The notes: generated by a model from the letters alone, not told the origin. A stretch of DNA of 64,000 nucleotides from Polyodon spathula (GCF_017654505.1 NC_054538.1:60137684-60201683), one strand, 5' to 3'; positions 42,762 to 55,353 are shown, counted from the first letter of the stretch. Translations and numbers: made by a program.

Positions 42762-43176
42762 TGTGGCAGGCTGGCGAGTGGATAGAGGCCCAGAGACAGA
42801 CTGCAGTTCAAAAAAATAACTATTTTATTATAAATAACACAAAAATAAAGTGCACAAGGGCAAAATAACAGATACTCAAACACAAATAAAGCAAAAACAA
42901 AACTCACAAAAATAAAGTTTCCAGGCTGGGCAATGCCTTCACTGGATTTAGAAAATTCAAAAACCACAAAACAAACACCAACCTGCTTCCTCAGCTCCCT
43001 CTCTCCAAATGAGAAGCAGAGGCCTCCTTTTATATCAGGTGGCTGGGCGCTGATTGATCGTTAATCAACCTAATCAACTAATCAACCCCAGCCACCTGAA
43101 CATAATAAACCCAGGCAGGTAGGGGAAGTTAACCCCATCTCTGCCAATTTAAAGGGCAGAGCTTTGCTCTGCCACA
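42762..43176 (-). repeat. 5' LTR of the zinc-knuckle element
   Basis: 415 bp, near-identical to 39581-39994, followed by the second GGATC target copy. Confidence 0.92.
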
Positions 43177-43181
43177 GGATC

Positions 43182-43231
43182 TCACAAGTACAAATCGAAG
43201 TGGTTGTGAGCCAGGCCAATTACAGCACACT
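43182..43231 (+). pseudogene. cnrip1: CNRIP1 exon 1, 3' part
   Basis: Resumes directly after the second GGATC copy. It encodes 'IEVVVSQANYSTL' in the frame required by exon 2, but in a +1-shifted frame relative to the 5' part, because one base is missing in the 'TACAAATCGAAG' segment. Donor GTAATA follows, leaving phase 2. Confidence 0.85.
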
Positions 43232-43248
43232 GTAATACAAAGGTTAAC

Positions 43249-43284
<36 letters not shown>

Positions 43285-43848
43285 AGAAACAGAAATAAAT
43301 AGGATACTGTGTGTTACACTATGTGTTATTGTTGCTTTTCTTTTACCTTTTCATTATTTATTAATGAGTAACATCTAGGTTAAATCCTACTGTATTATTT
43401 TGATGTGCTACTTGGTGGGCTATATGTTTTACCGTTTATTTTTTAACAAATTGTTTCTGAACAAAGTACAATAGTCGCCATTTGCGGTTGATTAATTACT
43501 GGCTTTTTTATTTTTAAAGTCGCAACTTCAGTAGAAATAAGCCGATCAATAGCAAAATACAGTATGTATGACTGTATGTACAATATGTAGAACAGCCCTA
43601 TAAATCATGCCTTTTTACCTAATATGTATTTAAAATAAAATGCACTACTGATGGTTTCTCTAACAAGGGCAGAAAATGACAGAAGGTGCAGACGGATTAC
43701 GAGTGATCATTGCTTGCAATGCCAAATCCTCCGTCTAGACAGTGCAGTACACCCGCCACCATTCATTTCAAAGAAGCTGTGCTTTATATACAATATTGTC
43801 ATCAGAAATTGCCTATTTTTTTTAGTCTTAGCTGACAAATGTTAACCT

Positions 43849-43888
<40 letters not shown>

Positions 43889-44023
43889 AAAAAGCGTTTG
43901 AAAAAGAATACATGCCCTTACATAGGAATAAATTATCATTTGTTTTAGTTTAACTGTGTCTACTGACAAAGTGATTTTGTACTGCACAATAATATTAACT
44001 GAATGATTCTATGTGTCTTGCAG
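43232..44023. other. CNRIP1 intron 1
   Basis: Contains a poly-A run (43251-43283) and an (AAAT)n repeat (43850-43889). No gene seen. Confidence 0.7.
43850..43889. repeat. (AAAT)n microsatellite
   Basis: About ten tandem AAAT units. Confidence 0.92.
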
Positions 44024-44168
44024 ATCAATGGGTATAGGTGGAGTGAACTTCCCCTTGGAGCAGACATCTAAAGACCCTCAAGTTGTCACTTACACTGGAA
44101 TCTATGACGCTGAAGGAATGACCCATACCAAAAGTGGGGATAGGCAGCCTGTGCAAGTGAATATACAG
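44024..44168 (+). pseudogene. cnrip1: CNRIP1 exon 2
   Basis: 145 nt between acceptor 'cttgcag' and donor 'gtaatgg'. It is undamaged and encodes 'SMGIGGVNFPLEQTSKDPQV' through 'KSGDRQPVQVNIQ'. It is very close to fish CNRIP1 by memory. Confidence 0.93.
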
Positions 44169-44968
44169 GTAATGGAATTCCATGGCCAGCAGGGAACAGA
44201 TTTAGTAGGGTCCAAGAGCCCCTAAAAAAAAGCCAATGCAGCAAATATGGATTTAAGAGATAGGGTTTAAGGGTTATGTGTTTGATGTTGTGATTATTAA
44301 ACAGTTGCTGTGGTGGTTACACATGTGCATTTGCACAGTATACTTGGGGATCTATTTTTGTATGAAACTGATAACTCTAAACAATGTATGTCAGAGATAT
44401 TAGTTAAAGAAAAAGTCTTGTTTCATTGTAAACAGGACAGGGGTTGTACAGTGTATACCTGTATAGTTATAGCCCCCTTTAACAGTCTGTAATCATGCAC
44501 AGCATTGAAGAATATTAGTCTACTACCTGAAGGGAGTCAAGTGTTAGAGGTTATGGTGTCTTTACAAATTAATATTTAGTTCCTTTTAATGTAATGATTG
44601 AGAAGGGTCAGTCTTGAAAACATGCCAGTATATCAAAATCATTATTTAAATGAATGGGTGTTAATAAGGAGAATACATGGAAAAAATGTTTTTAATTTAT
44701 GGTGCATAGGATTTGATTAATGTGCTATGCAAATACATTCACTGGCATTTGTTTTGAAATACCTTATATACAAACTGCATCTCACTGTAGCAAGTGGCTC
44801 TGTATATAACACAATACAAAGATGAAGAGAGCAGGACCCTTTGTGTCAAATCAGTGCCCATGATGACCCACACCTCATTGAGAGCGTTTTCAGTTTAAGC
44901 AAAGCATTTGTGGCAGCACATAATCCAATTAAGAGTATAGTTAGACAGCTATACAGTGTAGATAAAAC

Positions 44969-44989
44969 AGTACACACACACACACATAT

Positions 44990-45060
<71 letters not shown>
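44969..45060. repeat. (AC)n-(TA)n microsatellite
   Basis: Short AC run followed by about 38 TA units. Confidence 0.95.
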
Positions 45061-45061
<1 letters not shown>

Positions 45062-45312
45062 CCCACATTCAAAAAACTCAACTAAACTCTTAATGTTGTT
45101 TAATTAAGGTGAGTATTACATCCTCCTCCTGCGGATCGTACATCAATAAACTGGAGGACCGTCATTTTTCTTCATATTTGCTGACTTCAGCAATAAAAAA
45201 GTACCAAAACTGAGTTACTTACGCAGAGTACAGTATATTACTGTCGTCAACAGTATAGGGTTATCTGTTAGCATATGCCAATCATTTTTATCGACGCACA
45301 TTTTTTCCGTCA

Positions 45313-45314
<2 letters not shown>

Positions 45315-45373
<59 letters not shown>

Positions 45374-45395
45374 TATATATATATGATATATATAA
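45315..45395. repeat. (TA)n microsatellite
   Basis: About 35 TA units with few interruptions. Confidence 0.95.
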
Positions 45396-45737
45396 TTAGA
45401 ACAGATGACTGTAAATTGCTAAACCTTCCAGTCTAACGATATATGAGCATGTGTACATTTTACTAGCTTGTAATTGCCTTCAAGCCATCCATCATCTTAT
45501 AAATGTAATTTAAAATTATATTCATGTAATCTTTGAATATTATTATGAAAGAAACCAGAATAGCCCTTAAAGCATCTCAGCGCAAACAAAACAAAGTTTG
45601 TGCGCCGTGAAGACGCTAAAATAATTCTACTTACAGGAAAATTATTTGGTAGCTATAAATAAAAAATAAAAAAACATGGGCCCAATGCAGAGCAGCAGTG
45701 AAAGCAAAGAAGTTACTGGGTTATAGTGAAAGAGATA

Positions 45738-46062
45738 TACAGGGCCCTATTCACAAAGCTTTAACTCATTTCTGGTATAATTCTGATACTGACACATACC
45801 AAGCTATGGAAAACACAATAACACATAAACTATATCACTAACTAGACATAGATTCTTAGAGTTATTTACACCAAACTATCATTAGCATGCCTGGGTTAAT
45901 AAGGGCAACAAACCACAAATAAAACACTCATAGGGGCTTTAAAGTAGTCATAAGTTGTTCCTTATTCATGTTAGAATTGTACTTGTTTTTTTGTTTTTGT
46001 TTTTTCAGAACAAAATTGCGATAATTAAATTTTGGAGTAAATAACTTTGTGAGTCTGTCCCT
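45738..46062. mobile_element. MITE-like element with imperfect TIRs
   Basis: The left end CAGGGCCCTATTCACAAAGC is matched by the right end ACTTTGTGAGTCTGTCCCTG read inverted. Similarity continues imperfectly for about 35 bp. No clear target duplication, so the family is undetermined. Confidence 0.45.
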
Positions 46063-47880
46063 GTGAGTGTAAACAGCACTAAGTGACACAATGCTTATGA
46101 ATGAGTGAATTTACTGTTGTCTGTGCACATAGAGCTTCACCACAGCCCACTTTTTATTAGTGTGCCCCATAGCTTGTTCTAGGCCAGTACCAAACACTAC
46201 ATCAGGCCTCAAGCCGAAATACTTTGCCAGTCCTGTACCTGAAAGTGTTCTAGGCTGTTGGCTTCTTTAGCAAAATTCTAGAAAGCACTGGGGATGCAGT
46301 ATCCACCAAACCTCTTTCTATAGAAACCCTTATCCAGTTGTGATGATATATATTATAATATATTTATATGCACATATTTTATTGGGAGTATCAGAAGCTG
46401 GGAATATAATGGGATGTCTATACATATGTCTTTACATATGTACGTATCTCATACATTTTTACTTATATGTATAGAACCACATCCAATTGGCAAGGGGATT
46501 CTATACCATGAGGCCACAGGGGTGCTTTAGGCTTCTGCATTTTCAAAAGACACCAGGATGTGATGACTGAAAAAGAAACAAGTAGAATACATCAGTTAAG
46601 CTATCCATACCAAGCATCTCTTTAAGGCTGTTGTTGGAGTTACTCATAATTGAGTCATTAATTGTTTTTTGGTCTCAAATTAAAATGCATTATTCATTAT
46701 CAAACATAGAAAACAATACTGTATACAAAAAATACTATGGTGTACAAAAAAACTATTGACAGGGTCATCGAAATCCTCCTAAGACGTGCTGCAGACCCAC
46801 TGCAGTTACAAAGCAGTATTGGAACAATACGTTTCTGTTTGTTTTATTTTATGACTGATCTGAATATAATGTTTATTCATAGAAATCATGCTGGACTTAT
46901 GTACTTACTTTCGACCAAAAGGCATATCTATACAATTCTCATTATGCCATTCAAATCACCATTGATTATCATACATCAGGCTCAGTGGATTTCGTTTATA
47001 TAATAAAAGTTGCTTTAGGCACACTGTTCAAAACCCAGTCTGTCATTAACTGCTGATTTAATTCACCTAGCTATCTTGCATGTAACCACAAAAGCATCAA
47101 ACTAAAATGACATTCAATTACATAAGTGTATGTAATAACTCCTACACAAATCAAAAAATGAAAAAATGTTAGCATTGTCACTTAATAACTTTACAAAAAC
47201 AATGTATTATATTATGCTCTCTACTGTGTAATTTACATGAATTCTAGTACCTCTATGGCTATGGAATAAGGTTTTTTTTTTTTTTAAATAACACTATCAG
47301 TTCCCTCAGATGGAGTTGTACAGCATTATATTCTGTATAAATTAAAGGACAGGGTGGCTATAAAACCAGTGCTGAGATATGACACCTGGCTTGTGTGGAA
47401 CAAATTACATTTGTTTTCATTATACTGTCATTTTGGATCATGCTGGTCTGTGTATATTTATGTGGTAAGTAAGTGATTGTTTGACATGCTGTTTCCATAT
47501 TATATTAATGAAGAATGACCAAATAAAAGATGCTCAGTGTCAATGAATGTTATAAAAGGTCCTTTCTCATAAGCAGCATAAATCTGAAATAAATCTGAGA
47601 TTCCAGACATAACCTATTTAAACTTGGTTTTAATTCTGTTTTCTGAACTATATAAGTATGACTGAAATCCAGTCCCTTCAAATTGAGAATTTAGTTGTTT
47701 TAAAATAGAGCCATAGATCTGGCTTGATTATGGTGATAAACGTTCTCACTATAAATGTTAACAGTAGCTTGGTTGAAACTCTCACTGTCCCTACATCCAG
47801 TCCTGGGTTTTACAACACCTTTCAAGCAGACAGGAGTCTTGTCATTGTGTTACAAGATAATGGTTTATTTCTTTTCACAG

Positions 47881-48045
47881 TTCAATGAGGTTGGCAATTT
47901 TGAGTCCGTTTAGCAAGTTAAATACTACAACTACCACAAGAGGGATCACTGTCAGTGGGGGAACAGCTCCAGCAGCATTGAGTACGAATGTAAACCCAGC
48001 GAGACACGCAGTCTCATGTGGATCAACAAGGAGATGTTTCATTGA
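47881..48045 (+). pseudogene. cnrip1: CNRIP1 exon 3 with internal stop
   Basis: Begins after 'ttttcacag'. Codon 11 of the exon (47911-47913) is TAG in the context '[19 protein letters not shown]', where homologues read Trp. The remainder is conserved to '[12 protein letters not shown]' and TGA at 48043. Confidence 0.93.
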
Positions 48046-48556
48046 GGTTCAACAAAAAAAAGTTGGACAATATCTGAGGACTCTTGAATATCAACCAGTA
48101 ATGAAATTTGCAACAGGCATGCATATCAAACAACATCTTCTTAGTAGAACAGTCACTTGTTGCTCTATGTCAGTTTCCCTAAACCTGGTTATGTGGATCT
48201 GAGGTATGTCTGTTGAAAATACTGTGGTGAAAGTACAGTTTTTGTACTTAATAACTGTATTATTGATTTTTTTTTTTTTTTTACAACAGTTACATTGATA
48301 ATAGCAGTAATCTTTTTACATATTTACTTTAATTGCAATTGTGTCCATATCCTAACTTCTTTAGCATATCTGTTTAATTTTCAATTACTTATGGGAATTC
48401 AGCATCATGTGGTGAAGCTGCATTGTACTATGCTTGATATCATTTTGTAAAAAGAAAATTGTATTATGTGTTATTTTGTAACATTTAACTGTTTTGAATA
48501 ATACATGAATTACATGTAATACAAAATGTGCTCAAATTCTTCAGATAATGATATGC

Positions 48557-48571
48557 AATAAACTCAATAAA
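48557..48571 (+). promoter_or_regulatory. Candidate CNRIP1 polyadenylation signals
   Basis: Two AATAAA hexamers (48557-48562 and 48566-48571) lie about 520 bp past the CNRIP1 stop codon on the sense strand. Confidence 0.5.
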
Positions 48572-50272
48572 ACAGCCTTTCTAGTCAATGATTTGTGCTC
48601 AAGCAGAATGGTAATAGTGAATACCACATGGATAAGTTACTCATATACACTGTGTGGCACATTATTATAATTTCCCGTTTGATCTCTATATTATATTTAT
48701 TATGTGCTTACCCAATAAAAGCACTACTATGTTTGAGTCCAGGGTAAGTCATACAAACATGGTTCAATCCTGTTTATGCCAAGTTGCTGAAGTTAGCTGG
48801 GGGTCCCACAGAGAGTGGCATTTGCTCTCCTATGGATTAAAGAAGGGAATTGACTAGGCATGGTTAACTTTTTCGAGCTTCAGTACCCCCAGCTGTTTAA
48901 TGGCCCTTGCCTCTAGGGTTCAGGAGCTTGGCAGTGTTTTTCGCTTTGGTTCAGCACATCAAATAAAGGGTCTGTTGTGTCCTCCTGACTGGTAAGTGAG
49001 TTGTAGCGAGGCAGGAGATGACATTCAAGTTGGCCATTCCAAACTGGTAAGAAAAAAGGGGTACATTTCATAAACAGTTGACTAAAAAAGAAAGAAAATA
49101 AGTTCAGTCACTTCCTCCCTACTTATGACTAGTAGATCTAACAATTAATAAACACTGTTACAGAAAAGTATATCAGTGTGTTTTGGTTTGTGATAACGGT
49201 AAAAAATCTAATCTTGGCCCTGGTGGTCGGAGAGTGTCCATCATATTAGATGCACAAACACCATTTTTGAAAAAGTCAATTATATTGACACAGGGATGAT
49301 GCTTGTCTACTTTGGAGTTAACCAACTAAACTGTGTTCAACTGATTTGGTTTTAAATTTAAGAACGAAATGTAGGTCACCACACCATCTTGTTTTACAAA
49401 AGAAGACAATTTTTCCATATTTGAATTCCATTGTCCCCAGGATGACGCCTACCAAGTTAGGAGTTAGTTGGTTAAATGGTTTGCAAACAGAAGCAGCTTG
49501 ATGTTTGGGCCACATTTTGGTGTATTTTGTGGCAGCCATTTTGATAGTAAAGTTTGTCGCAGCAACTGCTGCTTCGCAAACTTGAAGCAGGTTTGGTTGC
49601 TGATGACATATGCAAAGTTTCAGATCAATCAGTTCACTGCTTCCCAAGAAGATTTTGAAAGGTTTTCCAAAAAAATGCATCAGGCCGCCATCTTGGTTGA
49701 CACAGGAGTGCAATTTTATAATAATAATAATAATAATAATAGTAACTGATTAGGAATTTACCAGCTTTATCTTGTTCCAGTTGTTCACCATCCTGTGCAA
49801 CACATTTCTCCCAGTGATTCTTCAGTTATGCAACGAGACCTTGCAGTCAAGATGGCATTTTTTGCATTTTGCTCTATACCCCTTTCCAGTTTTAGATTTT
49901 ATTTTCTTAAAATAACACCAAACTGGGTCACTTGTTCTGCCTGACTTGTTGTCTTTTCACTGACTACATGTAGATTAACACTTACTTAGTTTGACCTGAT
50001 AAACTCTGTGATTTTGAGTTGTTTTAGAAATTATTTTGTAAACAAACAATGCCAGGCAAATATGACCCCAGATATTTATTAATGTTACTTTGTATACATT
50101 AAGACAATGCTTTCAATTGGTCTTTCCATTATATTTGTATTGCTATTATTATTATGTCTGGAAATTGGTTGTACCTAAAAAGGACAGATAAAAACCTGTG
50201 CTAGGCTTAGGTTAGAAGAGATTAATTTTCTTGGCAAGTAACAGCCTTTTTCTGATAATGTACCATAGTTAA
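48572..50272. other. Intergenic, with a copy of the modular repeat
   Basis: No gene recognised. 49270-49745 belongs to the AAGTTTCA-type repeat family and ends in a TAA microsatellite. Confidence 0.5.
49270..49745. repeat. Second copy of the modular AAGTTTCA repeat
   Basis: 'GCAAAGTTTCAGATCAATC', 'AAGATTTTGAAAGGTTTTCC' and 'GGCCGCCATCTTGG' occur in the same order as in the 15570-17245 repeat. A (TAA)n tail at 49718-49741 matches that copy's ending. Confidence 0.6.
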
Positions 50273-50864
50273 CCCTTTGCGGTCCATTTATTCAGCGCTT
50301 GTCAGGCGCGTCAGGTCCAATTTATTTTCACACGCTCTGGTTATTTTACACACGCAGTTTAATTATTTTTTTTCAGAGTAAAACAGGTTTAAAAGGCACT
50401 GAATCACAAAACCATACTCAGTACTATATCTCCAGCCAAGCCCCACCCCTTGTTCGTTGTATTTTTCACATACATCTTTATAGACGTGCATACTGATAAA
50501 TCCTCTCCTGATCACCAAACTCCTCAATAATGCGATCCAAGTCATTATTTTATTACTAGAACATCTCAAAAAGCTCTGCAAATGTCTATGATATTCTTTG
50601 AGCGCTGGATGCAGAAGCAGCTATCTCCTTTGTTTATGTCCATGTTATCTCTGTGGTGTATGGGGCTATCAGATACACCTTTTTTTTCGGCTTCATTCGG
50701 CTCCTATCGGTCTCACTCAGCCATTGAAAGGTTTTCTCTGCTTTTTTTGGCGAAAAAACGACCTGTGCTTTATGTCTTTTTGATGATGTCGGACAAGGTC
50801 TGACATTGGACCGGAAAGGGAAAATTGGAATGTTGGACCTGGTCCGACATAGGACCGCAAAGGG
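50273..50864. mobile_element. piggyBac-type MITE with TTAA duplication
   Basis: Termini CCCTTTGCGGTCC and GGACCGCAAAGGG are perfect 13-bp inverted repeats, each abutting TTAA (50269-50272 and 50865-50868). A further GGTCCGACAT/GTCGGAC-type subterminal repeat lies near the right end. 592 bp with no transposase, so it is non-autonomous. Confidence 0.88.
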
Positions 50865-50868
50865 TTAA

Positions 50869-51869
50869 TTATTATACTGAATTCTGCACTATCCACCAAC
50901 TTAGTTTTGTGTTATAAAATTGAAAAATAACTTTATGATCTAATTAAATACTGTATACCTCACTCTATTACTGTGATTTGTAATATTTTGCATATAAACA
51001 TACATACTGCATTGCATAATAATGGAGATTAAATTGATCACGTAGCTTGTTTCACATACAGCAATAATTTGCTTTATTCATGTATTCATTTAAGATTTAT
51101 TTGGCTTGGTATGTAATTATTCACAAAAAGCCATTTGCAACATCCTAAGAATGTTAAAGTACCACTAAAATTGTCCATAATTTGAAAAAAAAATCTAAAA
51201 AATCGGATTTAAATAAAAAAAGCAGATTTATTTATTTATTTATTTATTTATTTATTTTAATCAAAATATCACCAACCCTGCATAACATACATTAAGAACT
51301 ACTGTTGTTACATTATTCAAAACTGTTCAGTTATGAATTGAAACCGTAGTGTGGGACGCGGAGATCACATGATGTGGGTGGGTTGGGATGAGTGCGAGTG
51401 TGACGAGATAGTGAGATGGCGTCGACTGAGCTAAGACACAGTCCTGGCTACCGGTAGTTACCCACTTACAGTAAGGTGGGAAAACGTAATTTCTGATTTT
51501 AACTATCAAAAAATCAAATCAACTTTTGTAAACAGTTTTCATCAAACTTAAACATATCTGAAAAAAAAAACATGACAAATATTTTAAACTTGTAAGAAAT
51601 ACTTTTTTATGCACAAAACTTTGCTTTAATTTTCATGCAGCGGCCACCTTGGATTTTATTTTTAAGCTTTGCCGACTTTGAGCTTTTGTAATTAAAATTA
51701 GAAACATATTTAGAGATAAATTATTGATGGAACCAACAGGGCCTCTGCCTACTCCTGGGATGTCAAAAAATTCACAGCTGCCTGGCATTGGGTTATTAAA
51801 ATAAGTACTAGTTACAGAATGTTTGTTTGAATCATTTAAGTCTTTATTAAAATGTGTTATTACCACATG
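50869..51869. other. Intergenic, no gene seen
   Basis: AT-rich, with an (ATTT)n run at 51224-51258. No supported coding or RNA feature. Confidence 0.5.
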
Positions 51870-53690
51870 CCTTTTTTATTTATTTTTTTTATTTTTATAG
51901 AGTGCAACAGACCTCAAGTGGTTTCAAAGCGCTGTACAGGACATGAATATACATTGAAAAAAATTATTAAAAAAAAAAAACAGCACACATACATATACAA
52001 AAAATAGTACACAGCATAAAGTACCAGTGTCAAAACATTTGACAATACATTCTTCCAATTGAATCAGCACAACTTGTGAAAACAAAATGTTTTTCTTTTC
52101 AGCGGTAAGGCGGAGTTCTACAGGCAGAGCATTTCAGAAAAAGCACGCGTGCCAAAACGTTTTTATTTAAAACGTGGCTAGCACAGGGACATGGTGGAGG
52201 ACCTCAGAATCCTAATAGGATTATAGACCTGCAATTACTCAGTCAGATAGTAAAGAAGTTGCTGATAAAGTGCTTTGTAAATTAAGCACAGTCATTTGAA
52301 TTGTGCATGCAGCTCAACTGGGAGCCAATGTAAATCCAGTAAAATTTGGGAAGTTGGATCCTGACGGGATCGACCAATCAAGAGTTGAGCTGAGGCATTT
52401 TGAATGCTCTGGAGCAGTCTGGTTCGACACTGAGCCAGACCCACGTACAGGGTGTTGCCATAGTCGAGACAAGATGTTACATGGGCATGTAGAACAGTAG
52501 CATAGTCTCTGTCAGAGAGAAATGGTTTAATCTTTTTAATTGTCTGTAGATGGAACATGCAAGTTTTTACTACTTGTTTTATCTGAGGCAGAAATGAAGA
52601 GAATTGTCCAACACGAGACCAGACTTTATTCATTAATAGGGGGAATGTTCCACCGACAGTTAACGACAATACCTTATGCCTCAGATTGCCAAGTTTAGCC
52701 TCTGACCCATCCAGCAAGTATTCTGTTTTGTCAGGGTTAAGTTTCAACCAATTGCCAGACATCCAGCTATTAATATCAGAAGACAAGCGGACAGAGCATT
52801 AAAGTCCTGCTCATCCCTCATCGGCATACTGGTGTAAAGAAAGGCCACGTGTCTTGATCAGTTCCCCCAGTGGCTTAACATAGATGTTAAACAGTAGGGG
52901 AGATAATACGGACCCCTTTGGGACTCCACACATGACTGGCCTGACTGAAGAGGAATAGGGACCCATTGTTATTTTATGGGAGCGATCAGTCAGAAACGAC
53001 CCGCAGATGTCCATATCCTGCACCACCCTCTGCAATAAAAGATCATGGTCTATTGTGTCAAAGGCCACTGAGAGGTCTGAGAGGATGAAAATGGCTGAAC
53101 CCCCTTTATCTAGCATGCTAAGTAACTCATCAACAAAACACAAGGTAGCTGTCTCAGTACTATGGAAGGGTCGGAATCCAGACTGATTAGTGTCAAGGAG
53201 TCCACAGGAGGACAAATGTTCTTGCAGCTGCTGAGCAACATGTTTTTTCAATGAGTTTGCCTAAAAACTGATCATTATTAAATGCATTATGGTCCAGATT
53301 AGCTTTCTTTAACAATGGGGAAACTGATGCAAGTTTCAAGTTCTGCAGGAAGGAGCTCTGAGAAAATGATTGATTAATGATTTTTTGCAAAATAGGCCCA
53401 GGAATTGAACAGCTCTGTTTGACCAGTACTGAAAGGCATGGATCTCTGTCACAGAAAGTAGACTTCATCTTAGTAAGGTTTGCTGTGAGCTCAGACAAAG
53501 TAACTTGTCTGAACTCGTGCAAAGAGAGACTGTGGAGCTCTTTCCTGGAAGCCAATGGGGGCTTGAACGAGGTGTTGGAAATGGACATTCTAAGATCTTA
53601 TATTTTATTGTCAAAAAATGAATGAAAGGCATGACAAGTTACCGCTGTATTAGTGAGAACCTGCTTGATGGATTGAGAGATAAATAATAA
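51870..53690 (-). mobile_element. L2-like LINE, RT region, 5'-truncated
   Basis: Minus-strand frames hold, in order, an EN-RT linker ('HAFHSFFDNKI' near 53600), 'LKLASVSPLLKK', 'QSGFRPFHSTETATLCFVDE', 'DLSVAFDTIDHDLLL', 'GVPKGSVLSPLLFNIYV', a 'YAD' box, 'WLKLNPDKTEYLL' and 'LDLHWLPV'. An A-rich 3' end lies near 51870-51895. Frameshifts at 53220 and 52800 and stops make it inactive. The endonuclease domain is absent. Confidence 0.85.
52292..53588 (-). pseudogene. LINE reverse transcriptase, broken into three frames
   Basis: Pieces 53588-53193, 53251-52811 and 52786-52292 together cover the fingers, palm and thumb of an L2-type RT. The palm motif reads YADEG, with the second catalytic Asp of YADD replaced, next to a frameshift. 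Not functional. Confidence 0.85.
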
Positions 53691-54796
53691 ACATGCCATT
53701 TTCACGCTTGTGTATGTATACATTGGTATCATCATCAGATGATGCTTCAATGTAAGATCTGTAGCCATAGTGTGCACACAGCATTCTTCTAATATGTACA
53801 GCAGCCTTACGCATGTTATTGTTCCAGCTGTTGTAGCCCTATTAATAAAATACCCCCTATCCTTCCTTCCTTCCAAGAGAATAATGACGTCATTTCGAGT
53901 CATGTGACACATGGACAAAAAAAAAAAATAGAATTCATCTAGTAAGTACAGCAGCCGTACGCAATAGCAACTGCCTATTTGAAAAGCATATAATTTGATA
54001 GAATGGATTTCATTTTTTTTCTTTTCGTTTTCCCGGTTTCTTTTTGTGAGTCGTCCCTGAGTAATACATATAATTTTACAATATCTATAAATATCAAGTA
54101 CAGATATAGGAATAAAGTTCTATGAATAAAACGTGTCATCTATCACCTGTTTTGTATTATTACAAAGGAGGATAATCGTATGAAGTACTCTTGGCGTTAT
54201 ACCGCTGTTTTAAAATTTTACCTCAGACAACTTGCGTCACACTAACACAGTAATTGTTACATATCAATAAAACCATGACTGTATAATAATAAACATATTA
54301 TTTGTGTATTTATAAAATGATCATTATTTGCAGTTTAATCAGATTCATTTCAATATTTTACCTCAGACAATTTGGTTAGCACTACAGTCTGTCACCTTCT
54401 CGTTTTGGACTATGTAAATATAATGTTCAGTTAGTTACATATAATACAGTTATAAACTACACAATGTTACAATAATTATTATGAAACAAACACAAAATGT
54501 TTAAACAGAAATTAACCATTCATAAAACTGGTCACTTTTTATTGTTTCCTTTATTCAATACATATTCATAACAATAAACATATTAATTATACATACATAT
54601 ATACTTTATAGATACAATGAGTAAAACACAAAATTTACCATAGTATTAAGAACGTCTCAAGTCTGCCTCTCAATAAAAGATGTTTCTCTAAGCTGCAATG
54701 TGCACGTGACATCCCAGGCATCCCAAAGGCCCTAAACACAAAACGTGCTTCCATTCAGACTCATGGAAGGTAAAACAAACAAACGGTGTGGAACAA

Positions 54797-54800
<4 letters not shown>

Positions 54801-54861
<61 letters not shown>
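54801..54861. repeat. (CA)n microsatellite
   Basis: About 30 CA units. Confidence 0.95.
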
Positions 54862-54863
<2 letters not shown>

Positions 54864-55270
54864 ACACATGCTAACCCCCCGCCCCACCCCCCAGCGTCCA
54901 GTCTCCATCAGCATAAAGTGATTGGACCTGGAAAGTGAAAGTAGTTTTTGTTTTATTTAACATAAAATACATTAGTAATGTACTTTAACTTAAGTATTGT
55001 ATTCATTTCTATCAATATGATTGATTAGCTAGGTTTGACATGTTGTCAGAACAATAATAACAATAACAAAATCGAGCAAAACGCCTGATTTTGACTCCAG
55101 TTTATTATTAGAAGTAATAAGTAAAAAATTAAAATAGCAGGGATAATCGAATCAATGTAGCAAGGCCAAGTCCTGTAGGTGAGTAGGCAGGGTGTGGAAA
55201 GTATTGGGGTTGATTTCAGAGAATACTATGGAGATTAAAATGGTCAAGTCAAGCGCGCGTGTTGTGTTGT

Positions 55271-55284
55271 GTGGTGTGTGTGTG

Positions 55285-55353
<69 letters not shown>
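55271..55353. repeat. (GT)n-(TA)n microsatellite
   Basis: Short GT run grading into about 35 TA units. Confidence 0.95.

Larger units (their letters stand above)
39581..43176 (-). mobile_element. Non-autonomous LTR retrotransposon with zinc-knuckle protein and minisatellite
   Basis: Direct repeats at 39581-39994 and 42762-43176 start TGTGGCAG and end CTGCCACA, about 1% diverged. A 5-bp duplication GGATC flanks the whole at 39576-39580 and 43177-43181. Orientation is minus: a 17-base tRNA-Leu primer site lies at 42743-42759, and a purine tract (plus-strand CACCTCCCCCC) lies beside the left LTR. Inside are one gag-like zinc-knuckle ORF and about 1.9 kb of 36-bp-period repeat. No protease, RT or integrase is seen, so it must use enzymes in trans. 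Confidence 0.92.
44169..47880. other. CNRIP1 intron 2
   Basis: 3.7-kb intron with two long TA arrays and a MITE-like inverted-repeat element at 45738-46062. Otherwise AT-rich with no supported gene. Confidence 0.7.
39450..48045 (+). pseudogene. cnrip1: CNRIP1, disrupted by LTR insertion, frameshift and stop
   Basis: Three exons match cannabinoid receptor-interacting protein 1, a small cytosolic protein that binds the CB1 C-terminal tail. They are exon 1 (39450-39580 plus 43182-43231), exon 2 (44024-44168) and exon 3 (47881-48045). Without the insertion they total 491 nt, one base short of the 492 needed for 163 residues plus stop, close to the family's 164. There are three lesions: a 3.6-kb LTR element in exon 1, a missing base a few codons after the insertion point, and TAG at 47911-47913 where the family has Trp. 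Splice sites remain good. It lies between PLEK and PPP3R1 as in other vertebrates. A second intact copy elsewhere would be expected if this lineage is polyploid. Confidence 0.9.
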
